From Craspedostauros australis (taxonomy: Eukaryota; Bacillariophyta; Bacillariophyceae; Mastogloiales; Achnanthaceae): a stretch of 64,000 bases of DNA. The DNA is taken from positions 1,674,001 to 1,738,000 of the forward strand of contig JAMXDE010000015.1 of assembly GCA_026770025.1 (NCBI GenBank). Direction: 5' to 3'. Every line of letters starts with the position of its first letter. Within the stretch, counting starts at the first letter, position 1. Shown one piece after another: positions 52,601 through 62,100 of the stretch. The position numbers were made by a program, and so were the translations under genes. The notes under the pieces were generated by a model, which worked only from the letters and a program-made list of their open reading frames with translations, was not told the DNA's origin and did not search any database.

Positions 52601-54170
52601 GCTCGGGCACGCGCCGCTCGAGACCATGAAGCGGACAGCCGCTCAGTACGGATGGAAAATCATCGGCAAGACACCGGTGTGTCGCGACTGCGCGGTTGCG
52701 AACGCAAGAGTGAAGAACATCCCGAAGGCAACCATTCCAAGAGCGACTCGCCGCGGCGAACGGCTCTTCATTGATATTAGTTACACTAAACACATAAGCT
52801 TCGGAGATAAACGCTACTGGACCCTGATCGTTGACGACTGCACGGATCACTGCTGGAGTTTCTTTCTCAAGAACAAAAGTGATCAACCAGGATACATCAA
52901 ACGATTCGTCCAGACGATCAAGTCACAGACTGGTGACCAACAGATCATCTTCCGAGGTGACAACAGCGGAGAGAACAAATCCACGGAGGATGTTCTCATC
53001 GATGCAGGACTCAACGTGAAATTCGAATACACGGCATCAAACACGCCGCAACAGAACGGCAGAGTGGAACGCAAGTTCGCGTACCTCTACACCAAGATCC
53101 GCTCCATGCTCAACGGAGCACAGCTCGACGAAGAGTATAGGCATGGCCTGTGGGCAGCAGCTGCTAGCACTGCCACCGCCATCGCCAACATCACCGTAGC
53201 GAAGAACCAGAAGGAGTCACCACATCGACAATTCTTCAGCAACGATCCACCATATGCGGATGCACTCCGCACGTTTGGAGAGGTGGGTGTTGTGAAGACT
53301 ACCTACGGCGGGATTACTGCCAAGCTCAAGAACAGAGGAGAAGAGATGGTGTTCATCGGATATGCACACCAACATGCATCAGGGGTCTACAACATGTACA
53401 GACCATCGACCAAGTCACTCATCTGTTCACGGGACATCAAGTGGCTCAACCAATCATACGGACAGTTCCGTGGGTGGACACCAGCACCGAACATATCCAA
53501 CGAGACAGGAACAACGGACGCAGACGGCTTCACAACCATCGGACGGAAGGGAGCAACGCCAAGGACGGCAACGCGTCAAACATCGGAAGCGAAGAGAGTA
53601 TCTTTCGCTGACAGCAACAGGTATTATATCCTATCGGACAGTGACGATGAGGATGACGAGGACGATGGAGCAGTAACTCAACTAGTCCATAACGACGAGG
53701 AAGATCGGAGCGAATCCAATCATGAGGACGACGACATCATACCATCCGGCGACGAAACCGACGATGACACAGGCGTCACTCCTCCGAACACACCAGCGAG
53801 GTCTACACATGGCACACCATCCAGACCTCCACCGAGCAAGCCAAGCAAGCGTGACATAGCTAGAAAGGAGAGGATCCGACGTCACGAAGCACGAGGCAGG
53901 AAGGGAGAAGTTAATCCCAAGCCAACTACAGGGAAGAGTATTTCCAGAGCTCTGCGCGAGCTCGCAGACTTCAACGAACGAGGTCGAAAGGAAGAAGGCT
54001 ATGAGAGCGATTCATCATCCAATGAGGCGAGTGACGAACTCAGCGACGAGATGATCGACGATTCCAACAACGAAACTACAGATGACGAAGAAATCGAAAA
54101 CGAAGATGAAGAGGTCGAGATCACTCACCATAGCACAACGGGATGGATCATCAACCAGACGAAGCCCTGA
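49650..54170 (+). CDS. Element 4 Gag-protease-integrase frame (1506 aa)
   Basis: ATG at 49650. Gag is followed by two CCHC zinc knuckles (CHNCGVYGHRSADC near residue 388 and CNYCGIFGHREAEC near 433), so this is a different copia lineage from elements 1 and 2. A long acidic region comes next, then protease ADSGASCHIV (about 834). A pre-integrase segment (LGHAPLE...CRDC) precedes the integrase acidic residues in FIDISY (about 1041), RGDNSGE (about 1103) and NGRVERK (about 1139). After an acidic linker the frame stops at 54168-54170, just where the reverse transcriptase should begin. It therefore makes no RT from this frame. Confidence 0.92.
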   Translation: MSEEEELKDIPLSNPTIKREEGASETPPRQEKEAAAATVLSSADASAIDETEEERSARLHRKEKRILKAIKQEETGVTESIRTAKQSGKSETPPGGEFVSKSILAKQQAKIEESATQKPTEIKGASAPTTKQRTNMATSANMNKRRIKAPMFSGEQEDYSAWESQAKAYARAQKTRDVMLGKTKVPTVSEIAAATDEDKEAMEEIYELGCDCFSDLILMMDAEKGKGKQAIQYINQCISDDYPEGDAHGAWNVLAEKFRPSDAVTKIKLKRQFNNEKMKRDTDPDIYITQLESLRSRLHDVKYEITDEEMIMQILSTVSNEYRTHIVNFQHQLTFNPELVTINTIRGVLRTAYATHRGGKAYVDDFQDSNTKSNDTGFTSTGNFKGTCHNCGVYGHRSADCPERKKSNNKKNNNNNNNKMNGKRNKGSGFKGKCNYCGIFGHREAECQKKKFNESKKNNEQANAATEGHDKSGHEMVLSAKDMPLCMLVSDDYIEDSFFDNFEYVGSDDEVQDDEIIPEWLSEEPIIHEVDPRREVSYECCFNAHDLIGSYGDEAEMDEEANDSDIEEAMSDDNDDADEDGTDEDDEANRGAAPPPPAAGINRSGIFDEDDSNESENGNHPDDSFNPNERVVYPGNIDFPPIEDPNRSNYLHRHDTVPYATETALVIQKQLIFDAVMEAGVSLFPGVAQGVLRPIWVNMMGSILSENFRSIEEILANSVVINRILEAAKTETIPETDLHYILGGCMRVLLRERPRVHPYDPATGSHRNSTIPSDYAQLPDDMDDGDHHPPYNEDGVHEDDDDGSFDDEIAAAAVEQLHDLSTKYKDKVNKDTWLADSGASCHIVNSDAALFNVRHIKSFVQVGDSTKLDSPKMGSIRLKVKQRDNTGHIIRLDDVKYTPKMAVNLFSTNKALYNGYQLGSNGILMDIINGSGMKIVFDRVFPTSNGFITGVQMHPIMPTYDDKACTAIVKNPSKEISAVNLHRMLGHAPLETMKRTAAQYGWKIIGKTPVCRDCAVANARVKNIPKATIPRATRRGERLFIDISYTKHISFGDKRYWTLIVDDCTDHCWSFFLKNKSDQPGYIKRFVQTIKSQTGDQQIIFRGDNSGENKSTEDVLIDAGLNVKFEYTASNTPQQNGRVERKFAYLYTKIRSMLNGAQLDEEYRHGLWAAAASTATAIANITVAKNQKESPHRQFFSNDPPYADALRTFGEVGVVKTTYGGITAKLKNRGEEMVFIGYAHQHASGVYNMYRPSTKSLICSRDIKWLNQSYGQFRGWTPAPNISNETGTTDADGFTTIGRKGATPRTATRQTSEAKRVSFADSNRYYILSDSDDEDDEDDGAVTQLVHNDEEDRSESNHEDDDIIPSGDETDDDTGVTPPNTPARSTHGTPSRPPPSKPSKRDIARKERIRRHEARGRKGEVNPKPTTGKSISRALRELADFNERGRKEEGYESDSSSNEASDELSDEMIDDSNNETTDDEEIENEDEEVEITHHSTTGWIINQTKP

Positions 54171-55324
54171 CCCTACACAAGCCAATCTACGGACTTGTGC
54201 AGAGCGCCAGGCAATGGTTCAAGATGTTGGTATCGACCCTCAAGAATATCAACTTCGAACAGAGCGCAGCAGACCCGTGCCTGTTCTACAGGAAGACGAA
54301 CGAAGGAAGCATGATCGTGGCCATCTACGTGGACGATTGCTTCTGTTGTGGAGACTCCAAGGCACTGGAGATATTCCTGAAAGACATCCAAGGCAGCAAA
54401 TTCAAGGTGACAATCGAGCGCGGACTCGGAGACTACCTCAGCTGCAATATTGAACTGAACCATGACAAGACTAGAGCGACATTGCGTCAACCACATCTCA
54501 TCCGACACCTCATCGAAGAGTTCGGAACCAAGGTTGAGAAGATGCAACGCTATGGGACACCGGGAACCCCGGGCCAAATCATCATACGACCATCCGAAGA
54601 TAACGGACTACAGAAGGTCGGACCGGAAGAACATGCCGAATATCGCCGAGGCGTCGGTATGCTACTCTTCCTCATCAAGCACTCGCGACCAGACATCGCG
54701 AACCCTGTGAGGGAACTCTCCAAGGTATTGATTGGGCCCACCAAGGCCGCAATGAAGGAGATGTATCGGATCATCAAGTATGTGATCGATACAAAGGACT
54801 ATGGATTGAAGATCCATCCAGCGCGTCCAGACGACGACGGCTGGGACATGGAGCTCTTCTGCGATAGCGAATATGCAGGAGACAAGAACACAAGAATCAG
54901 CGTAGGGGGATTCATCTTATACCTGTGCAAGGTACCAATCCTTTGGCGATCCAAGGCACAAAAAGCCGTCACACTCAGCTCATCCGAAGCAGAATACGTT
55001 GCCCTTTCCGAAGCGGCAAAGGAAATCTTCTTCGTTGTACAGCTACTCGAAAGTGTGGGCGTCCCAGTGAAGACACCGATCAAGGTCCGTGTGGACAACA
55101 TCGGAGCGATCTTCATCGCCAAGAACCCATCAACATCCCAACAATCGCGGCACATCGACGTGCGCCATCACTACGTGAGGAACATGGTAATCAACAAAAC
55201 CATCGAAATCATTTTTGTCAAATCCGAGCAGAACACAAGCGACGGATTCACCAAGAACATCAAGGCCGACTTGCAACGTGAACACGAGAAGTCGTACCTT
55301 GACACATCAAGAACATTCGAATGA
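54143..55324 (+). pseudogene. Element 4 truncated reverse transcriptase and RNase H
   Basis: In a different frame from the upstream ORF and overlapping its end. It opens at LTLHKPIYGLVQSARQWF, the middle of a copia RT, continues with IYVDDCF (catalytic DD) and LGDYLSCNIE, and ends in a complete RNase H (FCDSEYAGD, SSSEAEYVAL, VDNIGAIF, SRHIDVRHH). The RT fingers and the first catalytic aspartate (the usual D-x-x-x-AFLxG) are missing. A deletion of several hundred bases with a frame change is the simplest cause. The ATG at 54143 lies at the junction and need not be used. Confidence 0.88.
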
Positions 55325-55334
55325 CCGAATGCAC

Positions 55335-55344
55335 ACAGGAAGGG
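55335..55344 (+). other. Element 4 polypurine tract
   Basis: CAGGAAGGG immediately before the 3' LTR. Confidence 0.6.
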
Positions 55345-55902
55345 TGTCGAGATGTACATGTGAGTATATGTCAAGATGTACGTGTATATGTGCATCGTTC
55401 ACCCGCTATTCTCTCATATGCACTTGGACGGTATAACTACATTCGTGTCGATAGTATACTGTGATTCGTCAGAATTACAGGGGAAATGGAACACACGAAA
55501 AGGGGCAAGATTTCTGGAGGAAATTTGCAAATAACGATTTCTGAGAGAATCAGAAGATCGTCCGTCCATGCATCAATGGTACCAAGAGAATCTCGAGGTA
55601 CTTCCCAACTAAACCTCAGATGACGATATCATCTGACAGACTACTGCATCACCAATGGAACGTGACATCTGGAGAGCAGAAGGACACCTACTGACGTCGA
55701 CAGGATGTCAACATGTCACCACGTCGACAGCTGTCTCCAAATCAGAACAGGAGGCGAAGATACGATGACCCATGAAGATCATGGATACTGAAGGTGAACT
55801 TCAAATGGTAAGTACTCATGGAGTAGAAGCCAGTACTGAATGAACGGAGTGTCGAATGCGGAGCACGCATCAAACACGGAGTATCGTGTAGCACGAGCAC
55901 AC

Positions 55903-55941
<39 letters not shown>

Positions 55942-56149
55942 CAGAGAGGAGCGAGAGAGCATCTCGCGTACCGACTCATAGTCGGAGACTGAATCTACGA
56001 AACAGATTGAAGCGCCGAGAGCATCGGGCAAGACAACTGGTGTACACCGAGAGTATCGGAGTAGCCAAGTAATGAAATAGCAAACAGACGACTATCAACC
56101 ACCACCATCTTCCACGATCGTAGGTTACCGTGAGCGGAACTTGCCAACA
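55345..56149 (+). repeat. Element 4 3' LTR
   Basis: 805 bp, differing from the 5' LTR by GA tract length and one substitution. The large minus frame that runs through it to 55976 is element 5 coding sequence read into the LTR; the last 57 or so residues are artefactual. Confidence 0.95.
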
Positions 56150-59100
56150 GTCGCGGTACGCCTCTGATTCAGATTCCAGATGGCTGGTTTCTTCTACGGA
56201 CATCTTTTCGTCGAAGTATCCGTCAGGGATCTCGTCGAGGAACCTTCCTTCTGGTGTCTCTCCCTCTTCGAGACTGGGACGGTTGTCTTCGAGGGATGGT
56301 ATTCCATTGACCAACTTGTCATCGTCGGTGGGAGGAAGAGGCTCGTTCGCGAGTGCTTTCTTCTCTCGTGCGAGGTTGATGGCAAGGGTGTCGCTTTGTT
56401 TTCGGACCATTCGTGCCTTCCTTGCGCGTACGAGGATGATCGGGATCCGGTTCTTCCTCACCTTGAAAAAGTGGCATATGGATGGCTTCCGCATGGTTGC
56501 GCGGAACTCGTCGGGTGGTTCGCCCCATGCGCCGTCCTGAGCGGGGTAGAAGCACTGACCATCGGCTATGGCGATGCTGAGGACCTCGGTGGTTTGGAGG
56601 TCGTTATCCAGGTATTCGGAGAGGGTGAGAGGGTAGATGGATTGTTTCTCCACGTGGGAAACACGGCCGGCTGGTGTGTTCTCGTTTCCCTTCGTGCAGA
56701 AGATTCGGACTCTGCGGCCACTGTATCCGACGACGATTCCTTGGAAGGGTCCCTTCTTTCCTGCGGGATATAGCACTCTGGATCCGGGGACGGGACAATG
56801 GATGCCCTTGTAGAACGGGGAGTACTTCGGGAACGTCATGGTGGGTGTTCTTGTTTGTTGCAGGGTGAAGTTGTGTCCGGGATCCTGGTTGTGACGGCTC
56901 CGTTTTTGTGGTGAAAGCATGTTCATGTCGCGGAATGCAATAGAGGGTGCGGTCGCGTTCCGTGCCAGGTCTTCTTGGAGATCAGCGATCAGCATGTCGC
57001 ACCTGTATGTTTCGTGCTCAGGTGTGACGAAAGCCCGAGGTGTCAGGCCCGTGTGGAAGGAAGTTTCACAGTTGCCTTCTTTGATGGCTGGCATGGTGAC
57101 TCCAGGTGGCGGTTTCCGGAACTTGGTCGATGTGGCGACGTGTGATTGGTTCCTTGGCATGATGGGCCCTGTCTCCAGCATGTCTCTTGGGTAGTAGAGG
57201 ACGTCGCTTCCACATGAGGGGTTGATACTCGATAGTGCGCTGAATTCGTCTGTGAGGGCTGATGGTGGTGTGTCGCCACGCCGGATCGTGAAATTGGCGG
57301 TTGGCGCGCCGGCTGGCTCGTGGTTCTGATTCGTGTTACGGTTGTCGGTCATGTCGTATACGACATTGGAATTTCGCGTCTGTTGGCGGTTGGTCGAGGC
57401 CGGTGTGCTCTTGGTGCGCTTGATGGTTCTGGGTGATTTCCTTTGTGCCGTTTCGAGGGGGTTCGGTTCTCGTTGGGTTCTGGTTAGCCGAAGGGTTTTT
57501 GATGTCGGGCTGTACTTCATGGAGGTCTGTTGGTACCTTGCCATGTTCACGCTCATAGTGTGTTCTTCCTTCGGTAGTGATGGTTCTTGCGTTTCCGTGG
57601 CCAATATATCGGGATCATCGTCTGCTCTGGTCGTCCTGCTCTTCGTTATGGCTTGTGATATGGTCTTGCTGTGGTATCCGGATTCATGGATTGAGTTCCG
57701 GAATATCGTTCTCGACGTGATGTGGTGGAATGGTGTTTTGGAAAGGGGCTTGGTGAGTATGTCGGCGATGTTGTCAACTGACGCAATGTGGGCGAACACG
57801 ATGATTCCAGCGGCGATGCATTCCTGGATTTGGTGAAAGGCCAATGAGCAGTGTTTCTTCTTCAGCGTTGAGGATGGAACCGTAGTATTGAGTACCACCG
57901 CTTTGTTGTCTCCGAGCATGATTGCGGGTCCGTCGATGGGGACTCCGAGGTCTCTCAGCATGTAGCGCAGGCCTGTGACCGCCTCGGTAGCTATCCTGGC
58001 GGCTACCAATTCGGATCCGTAGGTTGATGTCTCCACTGTGTTCTGTCGCTTGCAGATGGTTTTGACGATGGTGTTGTTGATCAGTAGAACCACGCCCGTC
58101 ATTGATTTCCGTGTGGCCTGGTCATGGCCATGGTCGGCGTCCACGTAACACGTGATTTGGACCGGTTTCCCTTTTGGTGTTGGTACTGATACGGGGTTGA
58201 CCTCTGATGCGGTAGGGTAGAATTCTCTCCAATGGCTTGAGAGGGTGGTGTCGATGTTCGTGTGGTCCACTGGGTTGGGGTCGCAGAGGATGGCTCCCCT
58301 TTCTCGACCTTTGAGGTATCCAATGATACGTTGGATGGTCAAAAGGTGTCCTTCCCTTGGTGCCATGGCGAATCGTGCCATCGTCGTCGTGGCGTATTGG
58401 ATGTCCAGCCTCCCGAGGGTCACGACCCAATTGAGGCAACCCAGTATCGATCGGTAAGTCCTGGCGTCTTCTGCGCCTGTGAAGTCCGAGGTGTCACTTT
58501 CTGGGTGACAGGCCTCTACCATGGGGGTGGATGCCTTCGGGATTGTCTTCCCTACTAGTTGCTCCACTCGTTTGATGACATTTCCGATATACGTCTGGGC
58601 TGAGAGTCCGATGTTGACTCCCCTGTCCTTCCAGTTGTTGGGAAGGTCGACGATGTTCCTGCCAAGGTAGTACTCTGGGTCACCGCATTGCTTCATGGTG
58701 TACCGTTTCTTGAGGTCGTCGATGATTGGGATGGGGTCCTTACTGAAGACCAGTACGTCATCCACGTATGTAGTGATCATCTCGTAGTGGTCGTCGGCTT
58801 CTCGGGTGTAGATGTCATTGTCGGCCTTGGAGGGTAGGAATCCCATGGTTCGGAGGGTGTCCGCGAAGTGTTCGTGAAACCTCGCGCTGGATGTCCTCAG
58901 GCCGTAGAGTCCCTTTTGGATGATGAGGGGTTTGCCTTCGAGGTTACCGAATTCAGGGCCTGCTCGGATGTAGCATTTCTCGAGGGTGTCGGCGTATAGG
59001 AACGCGTTCCCTACGTCGCCGGCGTATGCTCTCAGTCCGTTGGCTGCTGCGATGGCGAAGGCGATTCGGATGGTGTCTGATGCTACCACTCCTGAGTATA

Positions 59101-62100
59101 CATCTTCTGTTGGTGGGGATGTCTTGTTCCCGTTTGCCACCAATCTTGCCTTTCGACGTAGGTCGAACTTCACGTTGTATACGATGTGGTATGGGATCTT
59201 GGTGTACCCATCGAGTGCTTCGTTCGGTCTTGGTTGTCTGAAGGTCCCCAACCGTTTGATCTGGTCCAGTTCCTTGTTGATAGCTTCGCTCCAGAGTCCG
59301 TTTCCGTTGAGCCTGTCGATAGCCATGGCGTGTTTCAGGCTATTGGGTACCAGGGTGCCGAACTTGTACTTGTTTCCTGGGCGGTGGTTTGCCAGTTTGG
59401 TGGCTAGCATTGTTCGCATGTGCTGGTTCCTTGCTCTGTGGAGTTCCACCCATTCGAAACCTTTCTGGTCCTGTAGGCGGTTCTGCTCGGTGTATTCGAT
59501 GATGATGTCCGGCTGTTGGGCCCTTAGGTCTCCCATCCTGCACCATGATCGCATTCCGTTCATCCATAGGATCTCTAGGATTGCTTCGGTGGTTCCATCC
59601 TCTCGTGTCTCGTGGTGGTGACGGGTGATTCCCTTTGCCTTCCAGTTGAGGTTCCTTCCATCGAGGATGAAGTTGTCTCTTTCGGTGTACTGGTCACATT
59701 GGGCTAGGTATGCGAGTTGGTTGACTTCTGTTGCCGTGAGGTTGCAGGCAAAAGAGATGGATGTCGTGTCCCATGGGAGGTTCGTGTTGCACCCTGGTGG
59801 GTTCTGCCTCGGGTTCCCTGGATGGTTTGTTAGGGTGGGTACCCTTTGCGGTGGCGCGGTGTTCACGCCTGTCATGACTGGATCCGCTGCGATGGTCTGG
59901 ATTATGGATCTGATCGTTCCATGGACGATGTTCTTCCATGGGATCCCTTTCCTGGTACCTGTTGACAAAACAGATCGTTTGTTTTGCTTGGTCCTCTTAT
60001 TCCCTCCCCTTTCTTCGGGGCCGTCATCCATGCGTTGGTATGATGGTGGTCCCGACGAACACGGAAGGTACGAAGACCCTGGGTCAGAGTCTCCCCTGTC
60101 TGGCGTATCGCGGTTCGTTCGCGGATTGTCCTTCTCGGTGGTACGCGTCGTGGGTGCCTTCGCTGTCCGTTTGGTTAGCGTTTGGGATCGGGTGACGGGT
60201 CCTGTGTTCCGTACCTCCCCTGAATTGGGGATCCCGGTGGGTCGCGTCGGTTTGTTGGTCTTGTTCTCCCATGCCCGTGGGTGCGTCGTCTTGGCCGTCG
60301 CTGCATACCCTCTTTTCGGTGGGATCTTGGTCTTCCATCCTTGTGGGGTACCAGACAGTTCCAGCGGGGTCCGTGTGCTGGGGTTATCTGTCTCGGGGTC
60401 CATGTCTTGGTCGAAGGTGACACGCCTGTTGTTGTTTATACCCTTCCTGAAGGGGCGGACCACGCTTCGTACCAGTACACATCGAGATTCGTCATCCAGC
60501 ACGTGGTATGTGAGGAAATCCCCATGGGACTCTGCCACACCGAGCCAGTACCCTGATTTCTCCTTCGAATTCGGAAAGGTAGCGTTGGGGTCATGGTACA
60601 AGACCTTCTCGTAGAATTGGAAGGTCAAGAGCGCAGAGATGTCGACGGTCTCTCCGTGTCGTACGGTGTATGGGATCGCGTATCGTAGAGACGGGTCTGA
60701 TGTGTGGTTGTGCACGTAGCACATGTATCGGAAAGCGTGGAACCATGCTTTTGGTGGTGCCCCTGTCCGGTCAATGAGTGTCGTGACACATCGCTTCATG
60801 TACAGGATGGCGTTGTGCTCGGCCGGGTTCTGTTGCTGGTTATGCGGTTCTGTCAGCCTTGATTTGATGTGGAGGTCCCTAAGAAGCTTGAGGACCTTTT
60901 CTCCGGTCTGCTCCTTTGCGTTGTCGCTGTGGAAGGCCCATGGTGCCCCTTCTGTCCTGATGAAATCCTGGAAGGCGACAAAAACCCCTTCCTTCTTCTT
61001 CAGGCCGTATGCGTTGATCATGTGGGAGGATGTTCCGTAGAAGATTTGCGCCATGGAGTATCCGTCTCCAAAAGACTTGACGTTGGAGAATATGGTGTCC
61101 GTCGCCACGATCTCCCGGATTCGTTGTCGGCGCATCCACTCGAATCTGGACTTCTTGTGCCTTCGCATAGGGTAGGTGATCACTGCCCGCATGAGTTGTG
61201 TGGTTCTGGCGAGGGTCTGCTTGATCACGTGCGTGGGTAGGTACCCGAGGTACGGTCGGATCTTGTGAAGATCGATGGACTTCCATTTGGCTCGGAAAGG
61301 GAACCCTTGGTGGCTGTACTCGGTCATAGCTTCCGCAGGGTGTCGGTCCATGGTGTCCATGGGGTTGTCCTTTCCCGGGTCGTCAACCCCAGCGGGGTTC
61401 TCGTCCTTGGTGTGTCCGTGGTATCCAGGTACGCTTCGCGGGTCTCCCCGGTGGGTGTCGACACGCGTTGCCTTGGTCACGCCGATTTCGTTGGGGATGC
61501 GAAATGTTTCCCGATTTCTCCGGAACGCTGGTTCAGATCCTACCGAGTGTAAGGATGAGATGGCGCTGTCTGCTTCGCCATCCGGGTCTGATACCTTTGT
61601 CGATGGAACGTTGGTTGACTCGGTGTATCCCTTTTGGGCCGTTCCTACCACGTTGGCCTCGCGATCGATGCCCAGCTCCCTGTATAGGTGGTCGATGTCT
61701 CCCGCTGAGAGATTGTCCACCATGTCGAAAAGGGTGCCTCGGATCGAGATGGCAGTGTCAGTAGCCGATTTCGCGAATGTTACCGTGTCAATTGCATGTG
61801 ACATTCCGATGAGCTCCTCGAGACTTAGGGTGTCAAGAAATGCGTCCACCTTGGGGCACTCCTGGCGCACACGGTTGAGATCTCCTGTGGTGTGCTCATC
61901 TGGATGGTGGGCGTTGGGTTCCATGGGTTCTCGTCCTTCCATGGGATTATCCGGGATACCGTCCTTGGCCTGGCGTGTCCCGGGTTCCATGGGATCCTTC
62001 GATGCATTGTGGGCGCTTGAATCCATTGCTCCAGCGTCATGCGGTGCATCAGGTTGGTCATTCCAGTCGACTACCTTGTCTCCTCCAATTGGGTCCCTGG

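Larger units (their letters stand above)
48775..56149 (+). mobile_element. Ty1/copia element 4, recently inserted, defective
   Basis: LTRs at 48775-49567 (793 bp) and 55345-56149 (805 bp), with a perfect 6-bp duplication GTCGCG at 48769-48774 and 56150-56155. The only LTR differences I see are a GA tract (18 versus 30 bases, accounting for the whole length difference) and one substitution (CGAACACGG versus CAAACACGG). It sits in the coding region of element 5. The reverse transcriptase region carries an internal deletion. Confidence 0.95.

Noticed and set aside
55976..56149. C-terminal hydrophobic tail on the element 5 polyprotein (possible membrane segment)
   Set aside because: This part is read from the inserted element 4 LTR; the real continuation is at 48774-47704.
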